NCBI RefSeq assembly: GCF_020193655.1
Contig: NZ_JADYVE010000010.1
Location: forward strand, 62,001 to 126,000
Origin: Ensifer sp. IC3342
GTDB lineage: Bacteria > Pseudomonadota > Alphaproteobacteria > Rhizobiales > Rhizobiaceae
Reading direction: 5' to 3'
Length of the DNA: 64,000 nt
A program made the translations under genes and the position numbers. The stretch's first letter is position 1; every line of letters starts with the position of its first letter. Of the stretch, positions 1 through 8,090 are shown one piece after another. The notes under the pieces were generated by a model. It saw only the letters and a list, made by a program, of their open reading frames with translations. It was not told the origin of the DNA and ran no database searches.

Positions 1-1
1 C

Positions 2-109
2 GGCTTGCAGAAGCGTTCGAACGCGGAATTGAAGCCGTTGCTGCTGTTGCTTTTCGTTCTCGTGGGCTTCGTCGCCGGCGCTGCCCTCGCGCTTTTCACG
101 GGCGCGTAA
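2..109 (+). CDS. C-terminal end of a membrane-anchored protein (partial)
   Basis: Only the last 35 codons lie in the window. They read in one frame to a TAA and encode a short basic stretch followed by a hydrophobic segment of about 22 residues (LLLLLFVLVGFVAG and on) that ends at the C-terminus. A basic-then-hydrophobic C-terminal anchor next to glycosyltransferase genes is what polysaccharide chain-length or export proteins of the Wzz type show, but too little is present to assign a family. It ends 10 bases before the next gene, so it is probably in the same operon. Confidence 0.5.
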   Translation, partial: GLQKRSNAELKPLLLLLFVLVGFVAGAALALFTGA

Positions 110-119
110 GGGGCTCGAC

Positions 120-2330
120 ATGGTCGCTGTGGAACAAGCACTTCGTTCGGCCTCGCAGCTTGCCGCCAGGATCATGAGGGGTGGACGAGTCCTCGCCTGC
201 CCCGTCGACGAGGGACTTCTGCTCGTCATCGGTACGGGTGAACCAATGGCCGGGACACTGGTGGCTGAGATCAACGACGACGTCGCCACCCGGGTGACTG
301 CCTCCATCGGTGGCTGGCGCTTGGCCTTGTCTTCGACATCGGCCACGCATGGGTTCGCGGCGTTGCTGCAGATGAAAGACACTGATCGCCCCCTCACGAC
401 GCTTCGCCTCGGCGAGGAGGAGGCGGGCAAGCGATACATCTTCGCTCCGCGGTCAATCCCGGTGAGCGATGCCGCCGCGCTCCTGGCGGAGCTCGCCGGG
501 GAGCAACTCGGCGGCGTGCTGGATTCGCTGGTCGATGGGCTGATGCAGGGCGCCATCGGGCCGCGAAGGCTCGCCGCGATAACCGCTCTGTTGCAGTCCA
601 GAAAGGGGAGCGACGGTTTCATCGAACTCCTTGGCGAAACCCACGACGAAGTAGTTTTCGTCAAGGGATGGGGCCGCGTCATCGAACCCGGCAGCTGCCG
701 CGTCGTTGTGAATAGCAGCAAGCCCGTCGTTTGCGATTGTGGGATTGCCACCTTTCTTCGTCAGGACGTTCCGGCGGGAGGCTCGGGTTTCGTCGGACTG
801 CTTTCGACAAAAGAACCATTCCGGGTCCGTGACATCGAGGGGCTCGTCTATCGCGGGCGTGGAGGCTGGCGGTACGCGCCGGTTCATGAGCACCGCCAGA
901 TCGCCGGGCCCTCGGAGACACCCGGGCATATTCGCTCCGTGCTGCTTCAAACCCGCAGTTCGCCGCAGGTTCTCTTGCAATTGCGCTCAGCCGCAAACAG
1001 CTTCGAGGGCCGCGAGACGGTCTCCACCCTCCCTCTTCCCGTGCGGATGGGAATCGACATCGCCTTTGAGGCAATCGGGGGCGCTTTCCTGATCTCCGGC
1101 TGGCTGCTTGACCCCGAAACCCACGTCCAAAGCGTCAAGCTCTGTGGTCAGCGGGTGGAAGCGCGGCTCGACGATCGTTGGACCCGGCTCGAGCGCTCCG
1201 ACGTGACGGACGCCTTCGCCGAAGAGCCGGCGTTCCGGAGCGCATTCGGCCATGGAATCCACTCCCACGGTTTCATCGTCTTTGCGAGCGGCCTCGGTGG
1301 GGATTCGGCGGCACCCTTCCATCTGGAGCTGACGCTCAAGGATTCCCGTCGCGCCTTCTTGCCGCTGTCACCGATCCGCGCTCCGGCCCGCTTGGCCGCA
1401 CTTCGTCAGATTAGTTCCATCGATCCGGCAAGCTGGGGGCTCGCGGAAATCGTCGATCGCCAGGTCGTTCCCTTTCTCTGTGCCTCGGAGGCTCCCGCGC
1501 CGCGCGTTGGCACCATCCTTGAGGCCGGTGCGTTCGAGCAAGCCGGAGGCCCGCCGATCGTCATAGCCGCTGAGGACTCTGAAGAAGGAGACATGGCCTC
1601 CTTCCTCGGACTCCTGGCGCTCGATCCCGAGACCCGGCGCGCACCCATCGCCCTCGTCCTGCCCGCGGAACGCTTTCGCCGGCACGCCGGCCGCATCAAG
1701 GACCTGGCGCAATTCTACCGGCTGCCGCTCAGGCTGATCTCGGCCGAGGAGGGCGGCGATCTCTACGACCTTCTGGAAACAGGAATTCGGGCGATCTCCC
1801 ATGAGACGGTGGTTCTGCTTGCCGGCTCGCTGTTGCCAAACCGAGCCGGCTGGTACGGCAAGCTCGTCGCTGCCCACGAGGCGAACGGGGGCATCATTTC
1901 TCCTACGCTTGCCTATGAGGACCATTCTGTTCGCTGGGCCGGAACCTGGTCGGCCGGCCCATCCGAATATCCGGCCGCGGGGCGCTATGCGGGCTACCCG
2001 CTGAGCGCCATCACGGGCCTCAAGTTGACGCAGGTCGCCGCAGCCTCGTTCGAATGCTGCATCATGCCGCGCGAAGCCTTCCTCCTCGCCGGAGGCTTTT
2101 CTGGCGGCTATCTCGGCTCGCAGAAAAAGGGACTGGACCTTGGCCTGAGGCTCGGCCACGCCGGAATGCATTCCTACTGGCTGCCGTCGGTGCAGATGCT
2201 GGGGGCCGATGAGACGCCCGGCGCAGCGGCGGCTCCCCTCGTCGAGCGGATCAACCAAAGAATATTCGCTGCCCGTTGGGCTCCCGGCCCGGAAGGCGAA
2301 AGCAATTGGCTCGAAGAGGTCCCCGCATGA
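120..2330 (+). CDS. Large protein with C-terminal GT2-like glycosyltransferase domain
   Basis: 736 residues. No signal peptide or membrane helix is evident, so it is probably cytoplasmic. The last 250 residues or so look like a divergent GT-A (family 2) glycosyltransferase. They run from an alternating beta/alpha stretch (PPIVIAAED) to a typical acceptor-side element (LLAGGFSGGYLG, then KGLDLGLRLGHAGMHSYWLP) that matches the GGF...DLclRl..aGy pattern of GT2 enzymes. A clear DxD is not obvious, so activity is uncertain. The N-terminal 450 residues are not recognised. AAGGGG lies just upstream of the ATG. The stop overlaps the next glycosyltransferase start by four bases (ATGA), implying translational coupling in a surface-polysaccharide operon. 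The substrate cannot be read from the sequence. Confidence 0.6.
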   Translation: MVAVEQALRSASQLAARIMRGGRVLACPVDEGLLLVIGTGEPMAGTLVAEINDDVATRVTASIGGWRLALSSTSATHGFAALLQMKDTDRPLTTLRLGEEEAGKRYIFAPRSIPVSDAAALLAELAGEQLGGVLDSLVDGLMQGAIGPRRLAAITALLQSRKGSDGFIELLGETHDEVVFVKGWGRVIEPGSCRVVVNSSKPVVCDCGIATFLRQDVPAGGSGFVGLLSTKEPFRVRDIEGLVYRGRGGWRYAPVHEHRQIAGPSETPGHIRSVLLQTRSSPQVLLQLRSAANSFEGRETVSTLPLPVRMGIDIAFEAIGGAFLISGWLLDPETHVQSVKLCGQRVEARLDDRWTRLERSDVTDAFAEEPAFRSAFGHGIHSHGFIVFASGLGGDSAAPFHLELTLKDSRRAFLPLSPIRAPARLAALRQISSIDPASWGLAEIVDRQVVPFLCASEAPAPRVGTILEAGAFEQAGGPPIVIAAEDSEEGDMASFLGLLALDPETRRAPIALVLPAERFRRHAGRIKDLAQFYRLPLRLISAEEGGDLYDLLETGIRAISHETVVLLAGSLLPNRAGWYGKLVAAHEANGGIISPTLAYEDHSVRWAGTWSAGPSEYPAAGRYAGYPLSAITGLKLTQVAAASFECCIMPREAFLLAGGFSGGYLGSQKKGLDLGLRLGHAGMHSYWLPSVQMLGADETPGAAAAPLVERINQRIFAARWAPGPEGESNWLEEVPA

Positions 2331-3646
2331 GCGATCGTCTCCGCGTTCTCGTTGTTTCACATGGACATCCGGCGATGTCGCTGGGCGGGGCGGAGATAGC
2401 GTCCCACAGCCTTCATAAGGGCCTGAACACGTTGCCGGGGGTTGAATCGATCTATCTGGCGCGCGTCGGTCATCCGGTTCCGCGCCACGGTGCGTCAGCG
2501 CTCATGAGCCATCGGCTCGCGCCGGATGAAGTGCTCTTCCACGCCGACGATTACGACCACTTCTTCCTCTCCAACGGCGATACGGAAGCAATCCGGCGCG
2601 ACCTCTTGCGCTTTGTCGGCGATCTCACACCCCACGTGGTTCACTTCCATCACCTGATCGGCATGGGAGCGGAGGCCCTCTACGCCCTTCGCGAGGCATT
2701 GCCGGAAGCGATTATCGTGGTGACCTTCCACGAATATCTGTCGATCTGCCACAATCACGGGCAAATGGTGAAGCGGCCGTCAGGCCAACTGTGCAGCAAG
2801 GCTTCTCCGATCAGCTGCCACGGCTGCTTTCCCGAAATCCCCGTCTCCCGTTTCCTGAAGCGCGAGCAGTTCCTGCGCGGCATGCTCAGCCTCGCCGACG
2901 CCTACGTCTCCCCGAGCATGTTCCTCGCCACACGGTATGTCGAATGGGGCATCGACGCGGAGAAGCTCTCTGTAATCGACAATGGGATAGTGTCTGGCGA
3001 GCGCGCGCCCGTGCGAGACCTACCGGCTCAGACCGCCCGCCGAAACCGCTTCGCCTATTTCGGGCAGATGACGCCTTTCAAGGGCATCGACGTTCTGATC
3101 GATGCGGTTTCGCGCGTGCCGCAGGAGATCTGGGGCGAGGATTCCTGCCTGATGATCTTCGGCGGCAACCTTGAACGCCAACCGATCGAATTTCAGGACC
3201 GGGTCAAGAAGCTCATTGACGATGCCGGTCGCAGGGTGCGCTTCTACGGTGCCTATCAGAACGCGGACATGCCGCGGCTCATGCGTTCGGCCGACTGGGT
3301 AGTGCTGCCGTCCATTTGGTGGGAGAACTCGCCGGTGGTTATCCAGGAGGCCTTGCATCACCGTCGGCCAATCATCTGCTCCGACATCGGCGGCATGGCC
3401 GAGAAGGTTCAAGACGGCAGGGACGGGCTGCATTTCCGCGCGGGCAGCGCACAGGATCTGGCCGACCGCCTTATCGAAGTGCTGGCCCAGCCCCAGGTTT
3501 GGGATCGACTGCATGCGACGCTGCGGCCGCCGACCAGTCATGTCGACGCGGCTCGCGCCCATGCAGACCTCTATCGCCGGCTACTCAGAGAAAGGCGGAG
3601 CGCGATGGACAACGGGCACTACGATCCGGTCCCGCTGACCGGCTGA
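2327..3646 (+). CDS. GT4 family glycosyltransferase
   Basis: 439 residues, GT-B fold. The N-terminal half has the glycine-rich acceptor loop (SHGHPAMSLGGAEIAS) of GT4 enzymes. The C-terminal Rossmann half begins near FAYFGQMTPFKGIDVLIDAV and contains the donor-binding block EALHHRRPIICSDIGGMAEKV, where the conserved Glu binds the nucleotide-sugar ribose/phosphate. The start is the ATG overlapping the upstream stop (ATGA), which gives the expected GT4 N-terminus; an upstream in-frame ATG would only add residues inside the previous gene. A Cys-rich middle segment (HNHGQMV...CSKASPISCHGCF) is often seen in GT4 proteins of polysaccharide clusters. It probably adds a sugar from a nucleotide-sugar donor during exopolysaccharide or capsule assembly. 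Confidence 0.85.
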   Translation: MSDRLRVLVVSHGHPAMSLGGAEIASHSLHKGLNTLPGVESIYLARVGHPVPRHGASALMSHRLAPDEVLFHADDYDHFFLSNGDTEAIRRDLLRFVGDLTPHVVHFHHLIGMGAEALYALREALPEAIIVVTFHEYLSICHNHGQMVKRPSGQLCSKASPISCHGCFPEIPVSRFLKREQFLRGMLSLADAYVSPSMFLATRYVEWGIDAEKLSVIDNGIVSGERAPVRDLPAQTARRNRFAYFGQMTPFKGIDVLIDAVSRVPQEIWGEDSCLMIFGGNLERQPIEFQDRVKKLIDDAGRRVRFYGAYQNADMPRLMRSADWVVLPSIWWENSPVVIQEALHHRRPIICSDIGGMAEKVQDGRDGLHFRAGSAQDLADRLIEVLAQPQVWDRLHATLRPPTSHVDAARAHADLYRRLLRERRSAMDNGHYDPVPLTG

Positions 3647-3733
3647 AGCTTTTGGGAAGAAGTGCGCCATGTCCCCGAAGAGTGAAGCGATATCGAGTTC
3701 GCAGCCTCGTCCAAATCGTCCTGGAGTCTCCAC

Positions 3734-4681
3734 ATGCTCATCTATTCCGACGAAAACCTCGAGGTAATACATCGCCCCGGATCGTCGGCGTATCTTCTCG
3801 TCACCTTCAATGAAATGGAAATGCAGGCGAACGGCAGTCGCTTCTGGGGTCAGCGGCTCTGCGAAAAAGCGGACATTGCCGCGCTCGGTTTCATCAGCAG
3901 GCGGCCGAACTGGTTTCCGGCGGCAAGCGTCGTGAAGGCGGTGGGCGCGGCGGCGCCGATACTTCGCGCAGCGTCGGAGCGCATCCTCTACGGCCATTCG
4001 CAAGGCGGCTACGCGGCGCTGCGCTATCGTCGACGCTTTGACGCCACCGTCGCCATCGCCTTTTGTCCGCAACTCTCGATAGACCCCAAGGCCGTGCCTT
4101 TCGACGGTCGCTTCGCGCGTCATTTCGTGCCCGACCTCCATGCCAATATGGGGATTGCAGCCGACCACGCTGCCGGCCGGGCCTATATTTTCTACGACCC
4201 CTTCCATGCCGTCGATCGCCGCCACGCCGAGAGGATTGCGACGCTCCAAACGGATACGCGCCTCATCGCCGTGCACATGACGGGACATGGCACCGTACGG
4301 GCCTTCACCGGATCGGCGCGCGCCCTTTCGCTTATCGAGGCCTGCCGTTCAGACGATGATCCTGGCCTGCGCGCCCTCGCTCGCTCGGCCCGGGTCGACG
4401 CTCCCATGCGACCCTATCAAATCGCAGTCGCGGCGATCGCCCGCCATCCCGCTTGGGCCGACTGGTTTCAGCAGCGCTTTGAAAGTGGCTTTTCCCCCGT
4501 CGAGCGGGTCAACTTCCTCTATCATCGCGCCAACCGCCATATCCGCGATGGCGAACTCGCGGTTGCACGCGACAAGCTAGCCGAGGTCGTGGCACTGCGA
4601 CCGGGCGATCCAGGCTTCGCGCGCCGGCTACAAGAGCTTGATAGCCGCATGGCTTCGCACACTCTAGGCACGGGGCCCTGA
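3734..4681 (+). CDS. Alpha/beta hydrolase of the polysaccharide cluster
   Basis: 315 residues. A clear nucleophile elbow (GHSQGGYAAL, Ser near residue 90) follows a beta strand, and a late GHGT may supply the catalytic His; an Asp in YFYDPFH-like context precedes it. The last 90 residues are helical and TPR-like (FLYHRANRHIRDGELAVARDKLAEVVALRPGDPGFARRLQEL). No signal peptide. It lies 87 bases downstream of two glycosyltransferase genes on the same strand, so it could be a polysaccharide esterase or deacylase, or an accessory processing enzyme. The elbow is seen directly; the role is inferred from position only. Confidence 0.65.
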   Translation: MLIYSDENLEVIHRPGSSAYLLVTFNEMEMQANGSRFWGQRLCEKADIAALGFISRRPNWFPAASVVKAVGAAAPILRAASERILYGHSQGGYAALRYRRRFDATVAIAFCPQLSIDPKAVPFDGRFARHFVPDLHANMGIAADHAAGRAYIFYDPFHAVDRRHAERIATLQTDTRLIAVHMTGHGTVRAFTGSARALSLIEACRSDDDPGLRALARSARVDAPMRPYQIAVAAIARHPAWADWFQQRFESGFSPVERVNFLYHRANRHIRDGELAVARDKLAEVVALRPGDPGFARRLQELDSRMASHTLGTGP

Positions 4682-4859
4682 AGTCACCTTGGGGGAGCTC
4701 CGTAGCGGCGAAAAAGAACTTCATGTCCTGCGGACTGCCGCCCCCTCCACTATCCGACGTCCTTCGAACAACTCGCGCTTGCAGGCATACAACGCTCCAG
4801 CCGCGGCGCAGCGCGGCGCCGCCATGGTGGCCAGAGCGCGGTAGCCGTGTGGCGATCCT

Positions 4860-6644
4860 TTATGGCAGCGTGCTTTGCGCCACATCGTTGCGATTATGCG
4901 AAGAGGCGACGTGAGCAATCTCGCCTGTCGCCGGCGAAGCCGGGAGCCCTGCGGCACGCGTTCGATCAACCAGGCTCCCTGTTATCGCTGCATCCTCGAA
5001 AAGCTCCTGCATGCGCAAATACTCGACGGAGAGCGTCGGGTCGAGCGCAAGGGCCTGCGAGACGAGCTGCCTGGCGCGGTCGAGGTCGGAACAGGCCATG
5101 CGCGCTGCGATCCGATAAATGTAAGTGCGTCGCGTCTGGAATGGCAGTTTGTGCGAGACATCGAACATCTCCTGGTAACGTCCGAGCGTGTACAGCGACG
5201 CGACGCGCTCCTCTGTTATCCAAACCGGTAGAAACGGATCGAGCGTTTCCGCGCGATCGAGAAGTTGGAGCGCTCGTTCGGGCTCGCCTGCAAAGAGATA
5301 GAATGCGGCGCATCGCCCGATCGTGTAAGCGTCGTTGGGCGCCATCTCGATGGCCTTCTCATGATGGAAGCGCGAGGCGGCGAAATCGCCCCTTTTCATC
5401 TTGAGCGAGCCCATGACACGGTGCGCCTCCGGGTCTGTCGGGTCGAGTTCCAGCGCATGCGCCGTCTGTAACTCGCCGAGACGGAGATCGAAACTTGGCA
5501 GCGAGCTCCAGGAGCAGACATGCATGGCGAAGGGCCGGCCGAAGCTCGGATCTGCCTTCATCGCCTTCTCGAACCAGTGCATCGCCTCGTGAAGGTGAAA
5601 GTCGGCGACTCCCGCCAGCCGATGATGGTCAAGGCCGCGGAGATAATGCTCATAGGCGGACATGCTTTCTGGCCGCTTCAGGCGCGCAGCGGCGAGTTCG
5701 GACTGTTCGATCCGACCGGAAACGGTTGCCGCGACGCGGGCGGTGATCTCGTCCATAATGTCGAGAATTTCCTCGAAGGGACGTTGGATGCGATCCGACC
5801 ACACCAGATGTCCCTGCTCCGTCTCTGCGAGCGAGATGTTCAGCCGGACATAGCTGCCGGCCTTGCGGATGGAGCCTGCCACGACATAGTGCACGCCGAG
5901 CGATCTACCGATCTCAACCGGATCGGTCGTTCGCAACACCATCGAGGCTGAGCGCGAGGTGACGAAAAGGCTCTTCAGGCGGCTGAGTTCCAGCGTCAGG
6001 TCGTCGGTCATCCCCTCTGCAAGAAACGTCTGGTCCTGATCCGCGACCGACGTCGTCGTGAACGGAGCGACAGCCACCGAGTTCGGCCTGATCGATGAAG
6101 GCGGTGGCGCCCGCGTCGGCGCGACCTGGAAGCGGTGGCGGTCCATGGCGGCGCCGACGCGGTAGATTTTGACCGGCTCCGACACGCCCTTCAGGTGCCG
6201 TTCGCCGATCGCTTCAAAGGCGCAGGGCGATACGCGCCGGACCTGATCGTAGAGCGCCTCCGAGACCTCGATCTCGCCCGGTTCGGCGGAGGCTTCGATA
6301 CGTGAGGCAATGTTCACGCCGTCGCCGCGCAAGTCGTCGCCGACGACCGCGACATCGGCGAGATGCAGGCCGAAGCGCATGTCATGCGTGCAGGTGCTAG
6401 GCATGGATCCGATGGCCAGCCGCGCCTCCATCGCCGCCCTCAGCGCATTCACCGGGCTCGAGAATTCGGCAAGGATCGCGTCTCCTGCCGTGTTGAACAC
6501 CCTGCCGCCAAAACTCGCCACGACCTCGCCGATCAGGCTCATACAGTCGACGACGCGCGCGATCGTCTGCTCCTCGTCGAGCTCCATCGCCGACGTGGAG
6601 GCCACGAAGTCTCCAACCAGAATTGCAGCCAGCTTCCGATGCAT
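4860..6644 (-). CDS. Class III adenylate/guanylate cyclase with TolB-like and TPR domains
   Basis: 594 residues in the three-part arrangement common in rhizobia. Residues 1-165 are a class III cyclase catalytic domain starting MHRKLAAILVGDF, with the two metal-binding Asp at D12 and D55 (GGRVFNTAGDAILAEF) and the later GDGVNIASRIEA block. Residues of about 190-310 are TolB-like (SVAVAPFTTTSVADQDQTFLAEGMTDDL...). About 330-580 is a TPR array (AHALELDPTDPEAHRVMGSLKMKRGDFAASRFHHEKAIEMAPND). The protein should make cAMP (or cGMP) from the nucleoside triphosphate, with the C-terminal parts acting as sensor or scaffold. No membrane segment is evident. It stands alone, convergent with the polysaccharide cluster. 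Which nucleotide is used cannot be read with confidence. Confidence 0.85.
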   Translation of the reverse strand: MHRKLAAILVGDFVASTSAMELDEEQTIARVVDCMSLIGEVVASFGGRVFNTAGDAILAEFSSPVNALRAAMEARLAIGSMPSTCTHDMRFGLHLADVAVVGDDLRGDGVNIASRIEASAEPGEIEVSEALYDQVRRVSPCAFEAIGERHLKGVSEPVKIYRVGAAMDRHRFQVAPTRAPPPSSIRPNSVAVAPFTTTSVADQDQTFLAEGMTDDLTLELSRLKSLFVTSRSASMVLRTTDPVEIGRSLGVHYVVAGSIRKAGSYVRLNISLAETEQGHLVWSDRIQRPFEEILDIMDEITARVAATVSGRIEQSELAAARLKRPESMSAYEHYLRGLDHHRLAGVADFHLHEAMHWFEKAMKADPSFGRPFAMHVCSWSSLPSFDLRLGELQTAHALELDPTDPEAHRVMGSLKMKRGDFAASRFHHEKAIEMAPNDAYTIGRCAAFYLFAGEPERALQLLDRAETLDPFLPVWITEERVASLYTLGRYQEMFDVSHKLPFQTRRTYIYRIAARMACSDLDRARQLVSQALALDPTLSVEYLRMQELFEDAAITGSLVDRTRAAGLPASPATGEIAHVASSHNRNDVAQSTLP

Positions 6645-6809
6645 ACGCCGCCCGGCTTGATGAACCGCCGAATGGTATCACACGGTTTCGCAGAAGGCAT
6701 TACCAGCCTCAATGCGTGGTGCGCAGTTGAACAAGGCGGTGCCAAGCGCGTATAAATATCATGGACTTCGGTTGGACGAGCGCCTCGTGTCCCGAACGCC
6801 TGTGTTTCG

Positions 6810-6834
6810 GGAACGTCCATGCGCCCGGAACGTT
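6810..6834 (+). promoter_or_regulatory. RpoE2/EcfG-type promoter
   Basis: GGAAC at 6810-6814, 16 bases, then CGTT at 6831-6834. This is an exact match to the general-stress sigma factor consensus of alpha-proteobacteria (GGAAC-N16/17-CGTT). It lies 66 bases upstream of the 70-residue ORF at 6901. The GGAAC box overlaps the right arm of a small inverted repeat (TCCCGAA at 6790-6796, TTCGGGA at 6806-6812), which could be an operator. Confidence 0.65.
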
Positions 6835-6900
6835 TCGGATAGGCAGTATCCGGCGAGGCGCCGCCGAGCCGAGCACCCGGGAACAACCTGGAGTGAGGCC

Positions 6901-7113
6901 ATGGAACGAACAAACGCTTGCAAGTTGGCAGAGGAATATCTGCGCCTCGGCGGTCATCGCCGCGTGGTCATCGACGATAACCAGACCTCGGTCAGAACCT
7001 GGGAGCCTGAGCCGGCGGCGGCCGAGGCGTTCTGGAGGAACAACGTCGAAATACTCGGGCCGGAGAGACAGCGCGAGGTGCAACTGCTGCTGCCTACGAT
7101 TAATCGCGCATGA
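6901..7113 (+). CDS. Small conserved-type protein, 70 residues, unknown function
   Basis: The 70-codon ORF opens with ATG preceded by GGAG at a good distance (CTGGAGTGAGGCC), and a general-stress type promoter lies 66 bases upstream. The protein is soluble and charged, with no signal peptide or membrane segment and a single Cys (residue 7). The tail LLLPTINRA is hydrophobic to neutral. A longer in-frame ORF exists from 6712, but the promoter and ribosome site favour 6901. It stands 146 bases before a N-formylglutamate amidohydrolase/QEGLA/ATP-grasp operon. It may be a stress protein cotranscribed with that operon, or a peptide substrate of it; the latter is only a guess. Confidence 0.6.
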   Translation: MERTNACKLAEEYLRLGGHRRVVIDDNQTSVRTWEPEPAAAEAFWRNNVEILGPERQREVQLLLPTINRA

Positions 7114-7259
7114 GGCAGGAGCCCGGCTGATTTCGAGCGAGTGCCGGCGCGTGACGCGCAAGCGGGGCGATTTTTGCGTCCGTGCGCGGAACAGAAATGT
7201 TCGATTCTGAATTGTAGCCGTATCACCGATACGCGGAATGCGGCTGCGAAAGCGTTGAG

Positions 7260-8090
7260 ATGAATGGACCGGATTGCCCGAGCAAGGTGTTGTCGGTGTC
7301 TCTCGACAACGAATGGTGGACTCAGCATCGCGGTGACTCTCCCATAGTTGCCACGGCCATCCATAACGGCCATGCGGTGCGCAACGCAGTCGAACGTCTC
7401 CTTGCTCTTTCGCCCGCGGAACGGCTACGCGAGGAGGATCCTTTCACCGAGTTCATCATCCGCGATTTCCCGAACCGGATTGTCGTTCATCGGTCGCGTT
7501 TTGAGGTCGATATAAATCGCCCCCGCGGCGGTGCGATATACGTGCGGCCGGAACAAGCCTGGGGTCTCAAAGTTTGGACCCGCGAGCCTCCACACGATCT
7601 GGTCGAAGCGTCGTTGGCGATGCATGACGAATATTACGCTATGCTCGAGGCAATGCTCACCGGCATTGAGCGGCGCCATGGACGCTTCGTCGTTCTCGAC
7701 GTCCACAGTTACAACCACCGGCGCGACGGCCCCGAAGCGGAAGCAATGCGGGCGGAAGCGGCGCCGGAGGTCAACATCGGCACATTTTCGATGGATCGTG
7801 TGAAATGGGCCCTGGTGGTGGATGCCTTCGTCGAGACCTTGCGCTCCGTTGACTGGCAAGGACGACGGCTCGACGTACGCGAAAACATCGCGTTTCAGGG
7901 CAGAGGTGAACAAACGCGATTCATCCATGAGCGCTTCCCCGACACGGGCTGTGCGATTGCGGTCGAATTCAAGAAGTTCTTCATGGACGAGTGGACGGGC
8001 GAACCCAACATGGAGGCGCTTGCGGCACTCAGGAAGCTTGTCTCGTCAACGCTGCCGCTGCTTGTGAGCGCGCTGGGAGCGAACCGATGA
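7260..8090 (+). CDS. N-formylglutamate amidohydrolase family protein
   Basis: 276 residues. Family motifs are in order: HNG at 35-37, FEVDINR at 81-87 and DVHSYNHRR at 147-155, which supply the metal ligands and substrate arginines of N-formylglutamate amidohydrolases (FGase, HutG-like). These enzymes hydrolyse N-acyl glutamates. The usual histidine-degradation neighbours (hutU, hutH, hutI) are absent. Instead the gene overlaps by four bases (ATGA) a QEGLA-motif gene and is followed by an ATP-grasp ligase, so the substrate is probably a different acyl- or peptidyl-glutamate. No signal peptide; cytoplasmic. The ATG at 7260 has only a weak ribosome site, and the start is less sure than the family. 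Confidence 0.85.
   Translation: MNGPDCPSKVLSVSLDNEWWTQHRGDSPIVATAIHNGHAVRNAVERLLALSPAERLREEDPFTEFIIRDFPNRIVVHRSRFEVDINRPRGGAIYVRPEQAWGLKVWTREPPHDLVEASLAMHDEYYAMLEAMLTGIERRHGRFVVLDVHSYNHRRDGPEAEAMRAEAAPEVNIGTFSMDRVKWALVVDAFVETLRSVDWQGRRLDVRENIAFQGRGEQTRFIHERFPDTGCAIAVEFKKFFMDEWTGEPNMEALAALRKLVSSTLPLLVSALGANR

Noticed and set aside
6761-7210. Alternative 149-codon frame over the 70-residue ORF
   Set aside because: Arginine/serine-rich out-of-frame reading of a GC-rich region, without a ribosome site; the promoter and GGAG fit the 6901 frame.
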